DNA of 64,000 bases from UKL13-2 sp043773745. Its GTDB lineage: Bacteria; Pseudomonadota; Gammaproteobacteria; Burkholderiales; Usitatibacteraceae. This document shows positions 1-7,476 of the stretch, one piece after another. The notes below the pieces were generated by a model. That model was given only the letters and a program-made list of their open reading frames with translations. It was not told where the DNA came from and did not search any database. The position numbers were made by a program, and so were the translations under genes. Within the stretch, counting starts at the first letter, position 1, and each line of letters starts with the position of its first letter. The stretch lies in NCBI GenBank assembly GCA_043773745.1, contig JAYVEV010000006.1:1-64000 (forward strand), read 5' to 3'.

Positions 1-1299
1 ATCGCCGAGGATTACCGCGAGCAAAACGTGGTGGCGTCGTATGGCCCGGTTGGCGGCCTGGGATTGGGTATGGTAATAAAAATCGACGCGGTTGAAATAT
101 TTCAGCCGATTCGCGAGCGAATGGAAATCGCTCTCGGGCTGATGCTATTGCTAGTAGCGGGCGGCACCTTGCTGTTGCGCTCGCAAGTCAGGCCGCTTGC
201 GACCCAGCTCGTCGTTGCCCAGAACAGGGCCCGCGCCCAAGAACGGCATTTCAAAGGGCTGCTTGAATCGGCACCCGATGCAATCGTGATTGTTAATCAA
301 TATGGGGATATTGTGCTGGTCAACACCCAGGCCGAGAGACTGTTCGGTTACGCGCATATCGAATTGTCGGGAAAAAAGATCGAGTCACTGTTGCCGGAAC
401 GCCCCAATGAATTTTTTACTGATCCCGACTCTTTGATTATGGAGGTCGTGGAATTACAGGCGCGACGCAAGGATGGTCGCGAGTTTCCGGTGGAGATCAG
501 CCTGAGCCGTCAAGACGCTGAAGAGGGCACCCTGATATCTGTCGCGATACGCAATATCACTGCACGCAAACAGACCGAAGCAGCATTGAAAATTAAAACC
601 AAGGATCTGGAAGCTTCCAACAAGGAGCTTGAAACATTTTCGTATTCTGTTTCTCACGACCTGCGAACCCCCTTGCGAGCTATCGACGGCTTTAGCCATG
701 TCCTGCTCGAAGACTATGCCGAGCGGCTGGACGAGGCCGGTCGGAACGCGTTGCAGAGAATACGTGCCGCCAGCCAGCATATGGGCCGACTGATTGACGA
801 TATGCTGGCGCTATCACAGGTAACGCGCCGGGAGATTCATCTGACGCAAACTGATTTAAGCCAGATGGCGGCATCCATCATCGCTGATTTGCGCGAGGCC
901 GAGCCGCAGCGCAAGGTGGACTTCATTCTGGCTACCGAGCTGGTGGCCGTAACGGATGCGCATCTCGCTCATATTGCGCTGAGCAATCTGTTGGGAAATG
1001 CCTGGAAATTTTCCGAGCGTCTTCCCCATGCAACGATTGAATTCGGCAACACGGAACAAAACGGGGAACTTGTCTACTTCGTGAGCGACAACGGCGCAGG
1101 CTTCGACATGACGTATGCCACCAAGTTGTTTGGCGCATTCCAGCGCATGCACGGCGTAAAGGATTTTAAAGGCACCGGCATTGGCCTCGCCACAGTACGC
1201 CGCATTATTGACCGATTGGGCGGAGAAATATGGGCGGTCGCTGCGCCCTATCAGGGCGCAACTTTTTACTTCACCTTGACGAAAGGAGACCTGCCATGA
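1..1299 (+). CDS. PAS-domain sensor histidine kinase (5' end outside window)
   Basis: The reading frame is open from base 1, so the start lies upstream. The visible part holds the end of a sensor segment, one membrane helix (about 121-180), a PAS domain (about 250-560), a HisKA dimerisation domain and a HATPase_c domain. The phospho-accepting histidine is the CAC at 655-657 in SVSHDLRTPL. The N box (NLLGNAWKF), G1 (DNGAGF) and G2 (GTGIGLA) are intact, so the kinase should be active. The kinase domain is of the kind found in phytochrome-like kinases. Its stop codon overlaps the ATG of the next response regulator (ATGA), so the two form a two-component pair. The signal sensed cannot be read from the visible part. 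Confidence 0.9.
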   Translation: MAEDYREQNVVASYGPVGGLGLGMVIKIDAVEIFQPIRERMEIALGLMLLLVAGGTLLLRSQVRPLATQLVVAQNRARAQERHFKGLLESAPDAIVIVNQYGDIVLVNTQAERLFGYAHIELSGKKIESLLPERPNEFFTDPDSLIMEVVELQARRKDGREFPVEISLSRQDAEEGTLISVAIRNITARKQTEAALKIKTKDLEASNKELETFSYSVSHDLRTPLRAIDGFSHVLLEDYAERLDEAGRNALQRIRAASQHMGRLIDDMLALSQVTRREIHLTQTDLSQMAASIIADLREAEPQRKVDFILATELVAVTDAHLAHIALSNLLGNAWKFSERLPHATIEFGNTEQNGELVYFVSDNGAGFDMTYATKLFGAFQRMHGVKDFKGTGIGLATVRRIIDRLGGEIWAVAAPYQGATFYFTLTKGDLP

Positions 1300-1754
1300 A
1301 CTTACTTCATGCAGAAATCAAAAGTAAAGTGATATTGCTGGTCGAAGACAATCCCGATGACGAAGCCCTGACCCTGCGCGCCTTTGAAAAAAAGCGGATT
1401 CTTAATCCCGTCGTGGTGGCGCACGATGGTGTGGAAGCATTGGATTACTTATTTGCCACCAATGCTCATGCTGGGCGCGATATTAGCATCACACCGGCGC
1501 TGATTCTGCTTGATCTGAAACTACCCAGAGTGGATGGCCTGCAAGTTCTCAAGCGGGTGCGCGCGGATGAACGTACCCGCCGAATTCCCGTCGTGGTGTT
1601 GACCTCATCGAGGGAAGATCAGGACCTTATCTCCAGCTATGATTTAGGGGCAAACAGCTACATCCGCAAGCCGGTCGAGTTTGATAAATTTGTCGAGGCG
1701 GCGGGACTGTTGGGACTGTACTGGCTGATGTGGAATGAGCCGCCGCCGCTCTAG
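1296..1754 (+). CDS. Rcp1-type single-domain response regulator
   Basis: A 152-residue stand-alone receiver domain. The acidic pocket is in LVEDNPDD (residues 15-22), the phospho-acceptor is Asp73 in LLDLKLP, and the conserved Thr and Lys are in VVLTSS and IRKPVEF. There is no output domain, as in the Rcp1/CheY-like partners of phytochrome-type kinases, whose C-terminus also ends in a motif like LGLYWLxxNEPPP; that ending is present here. The ATG at 1296 is preferred over an in-frame upstream start because it overlaps the kinase stop by 4 bases and has an AAGGAG-like site (1283-1288). It probably receives phosphate from the upstream kinase. Whether the pair regulates the pilus locus that follows is unknown. 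Confidence 0.9.
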   Translation: MNLLHAEIKSKVILLVEDNPDDEALTLRAFEKKRILNPVVVAHDGVEALDYLFATNAHAGRDISITPALILLDLKLPRVDGLQVLKRVRADERTRRIPVVVLTSSREDQDLISSYDLGANSYIRKPVEFDKFVEAAGLLGLYWLMWNEPPPL

Positions 1755-1808
1755 ACGGGCGTCTCCACGACATTTTGGCTGAAAAGGCTCGCCAGCGCTT
1801 GAGTTTGG
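1749..1808. repeat. Dispersed intergenic element, copy 1
   Basis: Directly after the regulator stop is a block with ACGGGCGT, CATTTTGGCTGAAAA, GGCTCGCCA and TTGAGTTT in order. The same ordered words occur in the element at 16671-16735 (ACGGGCAT, CATTTAGGCTGAAGA, TGCCCGTCA, TAGAGTTT). It is the most degenerate of the clearer copies because its end repeats are weak. Confidence 0.45.
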
Positions 1809-1809
1809 C

Positions 1810-1831
1810 GCGCGCATTATTTTATGCGCGC
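1810..1831. other. GC-rich hairpin upstream of the pilus locus
   Basis: An 8-bp perfect stem (1810-1817 with 1824-1831, GCGCGCAT) and a 6-base loop lie between the response regulator and mshE. No T-run follows directly. A T7 run sits about 50 bases further (1880-1886). It may help end transcription of the kinase operon or be part of the mshE leader; the sequence does not decide. Confidence 0.4.
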
Positions 1832-1924
1832 CAATCGGGATGCAAGTGCCTGCAGCGGCTCCGCTATTGACGGCTGGAGTTTTTTTGTATTTACTTGAAT
1901 TGCTCTTCCAACTTTCGCGAAAAT

Positions 1925-3661
1925 ATGGCTACGAAACCTCCCAATCCTCTCGTTGACCGCAAGGTAAGCCGATCCCGATTACGCCTTGGCGAGCTGCTGC
2001 TGGCGGAGGGGCTGATCACCCAACAGGCGCTGGACGCAGCGCTAATTGAAAGTGGCGCAACCGGCAAACGGCTGGGTCGGATGCTGGTGCACAGTGGTGC
2101 GATTGCGGAGGAGAAGTTGGCGCTGATATTGTCGCATCAGCTCGATATTCAGTTCATCAACCTGAGCCGATTTGCGTTCCGGCCAGAAATCGTCAAACTT
2201 TTGCCTGAAGCGGCGGCGCGGCGTTTCCACGCGGTGGTGCTCGAAGATCAGGGCAATAGTCTGCTGGTCGGCTTTGCCGACCCCAGTGATTTTAATGCTC
2301 AAGATGAAGTCGAACGCATTCTTAAGCGCGATATCGTGCCAGCGGCCTGCTCGGAAAGCCAGATGCTCGCGGCGTTCGATCGTCTCTACCGGCGCACCGA
2401 TGAAATTTCCGGGCATGCGCGTGCATTGGAACGTGATATCGGCACGGTGGCTGATTTTGGACAACTGCCCGGTGCGGACGCACCCGGCGATGCACCCGTC
2501 ATGCGCCTGCTGCAATCGTTATTCGAGGATGCCGTGCAAGTGCGCGCCTCGGATATTCACATCGAGCCGCAGGAGCGTGCCTTACAGATTCGTTTTCGGA
2601 TCGACGATGTGCTGCTGCCGCAAGCCGAAGCCGATGCACGCATTTCGAGCGCCGTTGCGCAACGCCTTAAGTTGATGGCCGGTCTCGATATTTCCGAACG
2701 CCGTCTGCCGCTGGACGGACGATTCTCTGTCACAGTACGCAAGCGCGAAATTGATGTGAGGCTTTCAACCTTGCCGGGGCAGCATGGCGAATCAATCGTC
2801 ATGCGTTTGCTCGACCAGTCCGGTGCGGTACGCAATCTCGATGCCATTGGTATGCCCACAGCCATGCTGGAGCGCATGCGCCATATTCTCGTCAGTGGAT
2901 CAGGCATGGTGTTGGTCACCGGTCCTACCGGCTCCGGCAAAACCACGACGCTGTATGCGGCGCTGGCGGAGATTGATGTGGTCACGCAAAAAGTCATCAC
3001 GGTTGAAGACCCGGTGGAGTATCGCCTGCCCGGTATCGTGCAGGTGCAGATCAACGAAAAAATCGACCTCACCTTTGCGCGCGTGCTCCGTGGCACGCTG
3101 CGGCAAGACCCCGATGTGGTGCTGATTGGTGAAATGCGCGATATGGAGACTGTCGAGATCGGGCTGCGCGCGGCGATGACCGGTCACATGGTGCTATCGA
3201 CCCTGCACACGCGGGATGCGCCGAGTGCGCTGTTTCGGTTACTAGATATGGGCGCACCCGCCTATATGGTGGCAACATCGCTGCGCGCGGTGGTGGCGCA
3301 GCGCCTGGTGCGGCTCAATTGCACCAGTTGCAGCCAAGTGCATCCGCTGAGCGTACCGGAGCTGACCTGGCTCACCGCGGTAGGCGGGGAAGCGGCCGCG
3401 TCGACACTTTCTTATCGGGGCGTGGGTTGTTCCCACTGTAATGGCACCGGCTATCGCGGTCGCGTAGGGTTATATGAAATGTTCGTCATGGATTCGGCAT
3501 TGACCGACGCTGCCGTTAACAGCGATCCGGCACGCTTCATGGCGCTCGCACGCGAACGCATGCAGGGCAGCAGGCTGGTGGATCATGCGCTGGCGCTGGT
3601 GCGCGAGCGCCGCACCTCGATTGTCGAAGCAATGCGCATCGCCAGCATGAGCGAGGATTGA
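1925..3661 (+). CDS. mshE: MSHA pilus assembly ATPase MshE (GspE/PilB family)
   Basis: Cytoplasmic hexameric motor ATPase that powers pilus extension, 578 residues from the ATG at 1925. A TTG 30 bases upstream is in frame but has no better ribosome site. The N-terminus is an MshEN domain with two tandem RLG-type motifs (RLGELLLAEGLITQ and RLGRMLVHSGAIAE), which in the family bind cyclic di-GMP. Then come the T2SSE N-domain and the ATPase core with Walker A GPTGSGKTT (about residues 333-341), Asp box, Walker B (VVLIGEMRD) and the His box. A four-cysteine zinc site (CTSC and CSHC) is present. It heads the first MSHA locus; the platform protein gene follows 1 base after its stop. Confidence 0.92.
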   Translation: MATKPPNPLVDRKVSRSRLRLGELLLAEGLITQQALDAALIESGATGKRLGRMLVHSGAIAEEKLALILSHQLDIQFINLSRFAFRPEIVKLLPEAAARRFHAVVLEDQGNSLLVGFADPSDFNAQDEVERILKRDIVPAACSESQMLAAFDRLYRRTDEISGHARALERDIGTVADFGQLPGADAPGDAPVMRLLQSLFEDAVQVRASDIHIEPQERALQIRFRIDDVLLPQAEADARISSAVAQRLKLMAGLDISERRLPLDGRFSVTVRKREIDVRLSTLPGQHGESIVMRLLDQSGAVRNLDAIGMPTAMLERMRHILVSGSGMVLVTGPTGSGKTTTLYAALAEIDVVTQKVITVEDPVEYRLPGIVQVQINEKIDLTFARVLRGTLRQDPDVVLIGEMRDMETVEIGLRAAMTGHMVLSTLHTRDAPSALFRLLDMGAPAYMVATSLRAVVAQRLVRLNCTSCSQVHPLSVPELTWLTAVGGEAAASTLSYRGVGCSHCNGTGYRGRVGLYEMFVMDSALTDAAVNSDPARFMALARERMQGSRLVDHALALVRERRTSIVEAMRIASMSED

Positions 3662-3662
3662 T

Positions 3663-4901
3663 TTGGTCGCGTTCGTTTATGAGGGACGCAATGATCGCCA
3701 GGAGGCAGTGGCCGGCATTCTGGATGGCGACTCAATGGCCGATGTGGCACGGCAACTAGGCGCACAGGGAATTATCACCACCGATGTGCGTCTGAAACCG
3801 ACTGAGAAAACAGTTGCAACCGGCCCCTCATGGCTTGAAAAATTAAACCAGCCACGAATAACCGATGATGATGTGATCCTGTTCTCGCGCCAGATGTACA
3901 CCCTGCAAAAAGCGGGCGTGCCGATCCTGCGCGCCTTTGCCGGCCTGCAGGAATCCACCGCCAATCGCAGTTTTGCGGCCGTCATCGGCGATATTCGCGC
4001 TAGCCTCGACCAGGGGCGCGAGCTATCGGTGGCGATCGCCCAGCATCCGGCCATTTTTTCGCCATTTTATGTGTCGATGATTCGCGTCGGCGAAATCAGT
4101 GAACGGCTCGCGCAGGTGTTTGATCGCTTGTTCATTCATCTTGAATTCGAGAAAGATGTGCGCGGCCAGATCAAGGCGGCGCTGCGCTATCCGAGTTTTG
4201 TGATGATCGCCATCGCCATCGCCCTGGTCATCATCAACATGTTCGTGATTCCGGTATTTGCCTCGGTGTTCGCTGGCTTCGGTTCGCAGTTGCCGCTGAT
4301 GACGCGTATTCTAATTGCCGTCTCGAATTTCACACTGCGCTGGTGGCCGGTGTTGTTGTTTGTTGCGGGCGGGGCATTTTTTGGTATCCGCGCCTTTTTG
4401 AAAACCGAATTCGGACGCTACACCTGGGATAAATGGAAGTTGCGCCTGCCGCTTGCCGGTGAGCTGATATTAAGGGCGACCCTGGCACGGTTCGCCCGCA
4501 GTTTTTCGCTCGCATCCCAGAGCGGAATTCCGGTATTGCAGGCCCTGAGCGTGGTGGCGCGCACGGTTGACAATGCCTATATCGCGGCGCATATCGAAAA
4601 TATGCGCGAAGGGATCGAGCGCGGTGATAGTCTGCTGCGCTCGGCCGCAGCTACGGGCGTGTTCACCCCGGTGGTGCTGCAAATGATTGCGGTTGGTGAA
4701 GAGACGGGCGAGATTGATTCACTGCTCGAAGAAATCGCCGGCATGTATGAGCGTGAAACCGCCTATGCCATCAAGGGCTTGTCGGTCAAGATCGAGCCCA
4801 TACTGCTGGCGGCAATGGCCGTGCTGGTGCTGGTATTGGCGCTGGGCGTGTTTTTGCCAATGTGGTCGTTAGGTCAGGCGGCGATGGGGCGCGGTGGCTG
4901 A
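3663..4901 (+). CDS. mshG: MSHA pilus inner-membrane platform protein MshG (GspF/PilC family)
   Basis: Polytopic inner-membrane protein that couples the MshE motor to pilin assembly, 412 residues. Two T2SSF domains are visible (about 70-190 and 275-395), each with the typical G-x-x-L-S pattern (QGRELSVAI and RGDSLLRSA) and an acidic stretch before the membrane helices (VGEISERLAQ and VGEETGEID). Three hydrophobic segments lie near residues 175-195, 225-245 and 375-400. Start is the TTG at 3663 with GAGG about 8 bases upstream; no ATG lies near. It abuts mshE and is probably co-translated. Confidence 0.92.
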   Translation: MVAFVYEGRNDRQEAVAGILDGDSMADVARQLGAQGIITTDVRLKPTEKTVATGPSWLEKLNQPRITDDDVILFSRQMYTLQKAGVPILRAFAGLQESTANRSFAAVIGDIRASLDQGRELSVAIAQHPAIFSPFYVSMIRVGEISERLAQVFDRLFIHLEFEKDVRGQIKAALRYPSFVMIAIAIALVIINMFVIPVFASVFAGFGSQLPLMTRILIAVSNFTLRWWPVLLFVAGGAFFGIRAFLKTEFGRYTWDKWKLRLPLAGELILRATLARFARSFSLASQSGIPVLQALSVVARTVDNAYIAAHIENMREGIERGDSLLRSAAATGVFTPVVLQMIAVGEETGEIDSLLEEIAGMYERETAYAIKGLSVKIEPILLAAMAVLVLVLALGVFLPMWSLGQAAMGRGG

Positions 4902-4935
4902 TCATTGCCGCTTTTGCTAACTGGTCAGGGCTCCC

Positions 4936-5451
4936 TTGCGCACTGAAAAACGATTTTTTGTTGACTGGCGCCTCTACGAGCGAGTGCTACTCATACTATT
5001 GATCGCAATAATTGCTGCCGCGCTACTGGATAAGGCGCGCGATTTGCGGGCGCAAGCCGAATTGGGCGTATTTCAATACAACCTCAGCGCATTGCGGGTG
5101 GCGCTGGTCATTGAACAAATGCGCGCAGTAACCGGCAAAAAGCCGGTTACTGCGCTCGATCCTAATCCATTAAAATTGGTTAATAATCAGGCGCTGAACT
5201 ACCGTGGTGAAATGACCCTGGCGGATGCTATGACCGGTGCTCTGCCGCGCGGGGCTTGGTTTTACGATGGGCGGTGCACCTGCATCGGCTATCGGCCCAC
5301 CGACGATCGGCGATTTTTTGCACCAACCGGTAGCGCCTTGATAATATTTAATATCCAGTCAGTTTCAGGCAAAGGCGCATCCGCAAACGCACAAGTGGTG
5401 ATGCTAACGGCCCGCGAACCCTACCTTTGGTGGGGCGAACTCATCCGTTAG
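4936..5451 (+). CDS. MshF-like membrane-anchored protein of the MSHA locus
   Basis: A 171-residue protein with one hydrophobic helix near the N-terminus (about residues 16-30, VLLILLIAIIAAALL) and a polar C-terminal domain, so it resembles a minor pilin or a signal-anchored periplasmic protein. There is no clear G-F-x-x-x-E prepilin peptidase site. It occupies the position of mshF, between the platform protein and the pilin genes, which is the main reason for the name; I do not recognise the sequence itself. The start is a TTG with CAGGG 5 bases upstream. The gene contains a perfect 14-bp hairpin at 5123-5155. Confidence 0.6.
   Translation: MRTEKRFFVDWRLYERVLLILLIAIIAAALLDKARDLRAQAELGVFQYNLSALRVALVIEQMRAVTGKKPVTALDPNPLKLVNNQALNYRGEMTLADAMTGALPRGAWFYDGRCTCIGYRPTDDRRFFAPTGSALIIFNIQSVSGKGASANAQVVMLTAREPYLWWGELIR
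5123..5155. repeat. Perfect 14-bp inverted repeat with A5 loop inside the mshF-like gene
   Basis: GCGCAGTAACCGGC at 5123-5136, five A at 5137-5141, and the exact reverse complement at 5142-5155. It encodes roughly residues 63-74 of the mshF-like protein. No T-run follows, so it is not a classical terminator. It could be an mRNA processing or stability structure. Confidence 0.75.
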
Positions 5452-5474
5452 GCATCTTGAGCTATAGTTGGGTA

Positions 5475-5503
5475 TTGCACAACTTTGTTAAAGATTGTAT
5501 TTT
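5475..5503 (+). promoter_or_regulatory. Possible sigma-70 promoter for the major pilin gene
   Basis: TTGCAC (5475-5480), a 17-base spacer and TATTTT (5498-5503) lie in the 182-base gap before the pilin gene. Each hexamer matches consensus at four of six positions. This gap is one of the larger ones in an otherwise overlapping operon, which fits a separate promoter for the abundant pilin. The pilin has the strong ribosome site GGAAGGA (5621-5627), six bases before its ATG. Confidence 0.35.
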
Positions 5504-5633
5504 GTTAGGCGGTAGCGTGACATTAAACAACGGCTAGTGCAGTATTAGTTCAGTTGAATACTCTGCAGGTTGCATTTGGGGGGCACGCGGTATTTCAGTT
5601 TGTAGTTAATCCGTAACCAAGGAAGGAATAAAA

Positions 5634-6026
5634 ATGAATAAGTCTCAAGTAGGTTTTACCTTGATAGAGTTGATTATTGTTATCGTGATTTTGGGTATTC
5701 TCGCCGCGGTGGCGATCCCCAAGTATATTGATTTGAAGCAGGATGCGGCACAGGCAGCCGTAAACGGCATTGCCGGTTCGCTGGGCTCGGCGATGGCGGT
5801 CAATTTTGCAGCACGCACGGCCAAGATCGCCAATGGTAGCGCAGTGGTTAACTGCACTGACGGCACTACACTTCTAGCCGGCGGCGCATTGCCCACTACG
5901 GGTGGCGCTTATGCAATTACAGCGGCAGCAGTTGCGGCTGGTGCGACAGCAACTTGTACCCTGACGTTTACACCTACAGGTGGCACAGCCGTTACCGCGA
6001 CTTTTGCTGCAATCGGAATCCTTTAA
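5634..6026 (+). CDS. mshA: Major MSHA-type pilin (type IV prepilin)
   Basis: A 130-residue prepilin. The short leader MNKSQVG is cut before Phe, giving FTLIELIIVIVILGIL with Glu at mature position 5, the signature of substrates of prepilin peptidase (PilD), which also N-methylates the Phe. The hydrophobic helix is followed by a small, Ala/Gly/Thr-rich globular domain with two cysteines (VNCTDG and TCTLTF) that probably form the C-terminal disulfide loop. The strong ribosome site and own leader region suggest it is the major subunit. Only one pilin of the A/B type is present, where Vibrio has mshB and mshA. Confidence 0.9.
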   Translation: MNKSQVGFTLIELIIVIVILGILAAVAIPKYIDLKQDAAQAAVNGIAGSLGSAMAVNFAARTAKIANGSAVVNCTDGTTLLAGGALPTTGGAYAITAAAVAAGATATCTLTFTPTGGTAVTATFAAIGIL

Positions 6027-6038
6027 TCAGCTGATTCA

Positions 6039-6536
6039 ATGGCTCAACGCATAGCGTCCTCGTTCTTGAAGCGAGGGCGCCTTTGCGGTTTTTCGATGAT
6101 CGAGTTGGTCATCGTGCTGATTCTGGCGGGTATGTTGGCTGTATATGCCATACCACGCATGACCACCCCGCAAAGCATCACCTTGCCCGCGGTGGCTAAC
6201 CAGCTCATCGGCACCATTCGTTATGCGCAAAACCTGTCGATGAGCCAGGGGCAGCGTTATCGCATTAATTTTGCAGCGGGCAGCTACGGGATTACTGACA
6301 TGAGCGGCAGCACCGCCTCCCTGCCGCCAACGGCGGGTACCATCGTCTTGCTTTCCCCCACCATCCTGAGTGGCTGGAACCCTCCGCTGATCAATGGTTA
6401 TGTGGCGTTTGATACCCGCGGCGTGCCGTATATCAGCGCCACCACCACGCTTGCCGCCACCGTCACCCTCACCCTGACCTCGGGCAGCGACACTGCGGTG
6501 ATTACCATTGCGCCCGAAACGGGGAGGGTTAAATAA
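6039..6536 (+). CDS. mshC: Minor pilin MshC (GspH-like)
   Basis: A 165-residue type IV prepilin-like protein with the cleavage motif G-FSMIELVIVLILAGML and Glu at mature position 5. From the ATG at 6039 the leader is 17 residues; a TTG at 6066 would give an 8-residue leader of more usual length, but neither start has a good ribosome site. The C-terminal part is Thr-rich beta-type sequence. Minor pilins of this type prime pilus assembly at the tip. A stem-loop with a T-rich tail covers codons 6-14 and may limit read-through from the pilin gene. Confidence 0.8.
   Translation: MAQRIASSFLKRGRLCGFSMIELVIVLILAGMLAVYAIPRMTTPQSITLPAVANQLIGTIRYAQNLSMSQGQRYRINFAAGSYGITDMSGSTASLPPTAGTIVLLSPTILSGWNPPLINGYVAFDTRGVPYISATTTLAATVTLTLTSGSDTAVITIAPETGRVK
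6054..6098 (+). promoter_or_regulatory. Terminator-like stem-loop after the pilin gene (possible attenuator)
   Basis: An 11-bp stem (6054-6064 with 6070-6080; includes G-U pairs) with the loop CTTGA is followed within 20 bases by a T5 run (6090-6094). It lies 28 bases after the pilin stop and overlaps the first codons of mshC. Partial termination here would give more pilin mRNA than downstream minor pilin mRNA. Confidence 0.4.
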
Positions 6537-6958
6537 TGCGCACCCCTAACAGAACACGCTACGCCAAAAAGTGTTACTCCAGGGCGCGCCACCCAAGCGG
6601 TTTTGCGCTCATCGAGATTATTATTTTTATTGTGGTCTCCAGCGTGTTGGTGGTCGGCCTGTTTGCGGCGTTCGCCAACAATCTGCGCAGCACGCCGCAA
6701 GCCGGGCAAATTGACCGGGCGGCCGATATCGCCCAACAGCGCATGGAGTTGATTCTGGCCCAGCGACGTGCGGTGGGCTTTGCGACGTTCGCAGACCCGT
6801 GTCCCGGTGCGGCGGTGTGCACGCCGCCCAGCGGATTTAGCGTGACCAGCAGTATCGTGGCGGGCTGGAACGGCGACCCGACCAATTACAAGGTCATCAC
6901 CGTGGATGTCACTGGACAGTTCGCCGCGACCGCCACGGCGCTGGTCGCCAACTACTGA
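6536..6958 (+). CDS. mshD: Minor pilin MshD
   Basis: A 140-residue prepilin-like protein. A basic leader of about 22 residues ends in PSG, followed by FALIEIIIFIVVSSVLVVG, with Glu at mature position 5. Two close cysteines (PCPGAAVC) and the proline-rich stretch after them look like a surface loop. The start ATG overlaps the last base of mshC. Position third in the pilin set (A, C, D, O) matches mshD of the Vibrio locus; the family name rests on this and on the N-terminus. Confidence 0.75.
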   Translation: MRTPNRTRYAKKCYSRARHPSGFALIEIIIFIVVSSVLVVGLFAAFANNLRSTPQAGQIDRAADIAQQRMELILAQRRAVGFATFADPCPGAAVCTPPSGFSVTSSIVAGWNGDPTNYKVITVDVTGQFAATATALVANY

Positions 6959-7476
6959 TGAATGCAATCGCGAACTGGCGTACTCGACCACCAGCGGCCG
7001 GATTCAGCCTGGTTGAACTGGTCGTCGTGATCGTGCTACTGGGCATCGTCGCCGCCGTCGCAGCACCCTTTGTCAGCAACAGCTTCAAGGCCTATTTTAC
7101 CGGCCGCGATCTGGTCGAAACCGACTGGCAGGGGCGGGTGGCGCTGGAGCGTATGACGCGCGAGCTGCGCACCGTGCGTTTGCCGGCCGACCTGACCATG
7201 ACCTCCGGGAGTGACCTTACGTTTGTGGACATCGACGGCAATTCGGTTCGTTACTTCATGAGCAACTGTGTGCTCACGATTTGTGAACTGACGCGCAACG
7301 CCCAGCCGCTTGCCACCGGGGTCAGCGGCCTGGCGTTCTCCTATTTGCAAAGGGATGGTAAGACCACGACTGTTACGCCGGCCAGCGTGTATTACATCAC
7401 CGTCGATTTCACCGCCACCCAGGGAGCGAACAGTCGCCCTTACCAGGCAACGGTCAGCCCGCGGAATTTTCCATGA
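6958..7476 (+). CDS. mshO: Minor pilin MshO (PilW/GspJ-like)
   Basis: A 172-residue prepilin-like protein. The leader ends in AAG and is followed by FSLVELVVVIVLLGIVAAVA with Glu at mature position 5. After the helix comes a pattern typical of GspJ/PilW-type minor pilins (GRVALERMTRELRTVR), then a beta-rich domain with cysteines in SNCVLTICEL. The ATG overlaps the mshD stop by one base. It probably joins the tip complex of the pilus. Confidence 0.8.
   Translation: MNAIANWRTRPPAAGFSLVELVVVIVLLGIVAAVAAPFVSNSFKAYFTGRDLVETDWQGRVALERMTRELRTVRLPADLTMTSGSDLTFVDIDGNSVRYFMSNCVLTICELTRNAQPLATGVSGLAFSYLQRDGKTTTVTPASVYYITVDFTATQGANSRPYQATVSPRNFP

Noticed and set aside
5579..5600. Sigma-54-like promoter before the pilin gene (GGGCACG at 5581-5587)
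   Set aside because: The -24 part matches but the -12 GC is missing at the right spacing.
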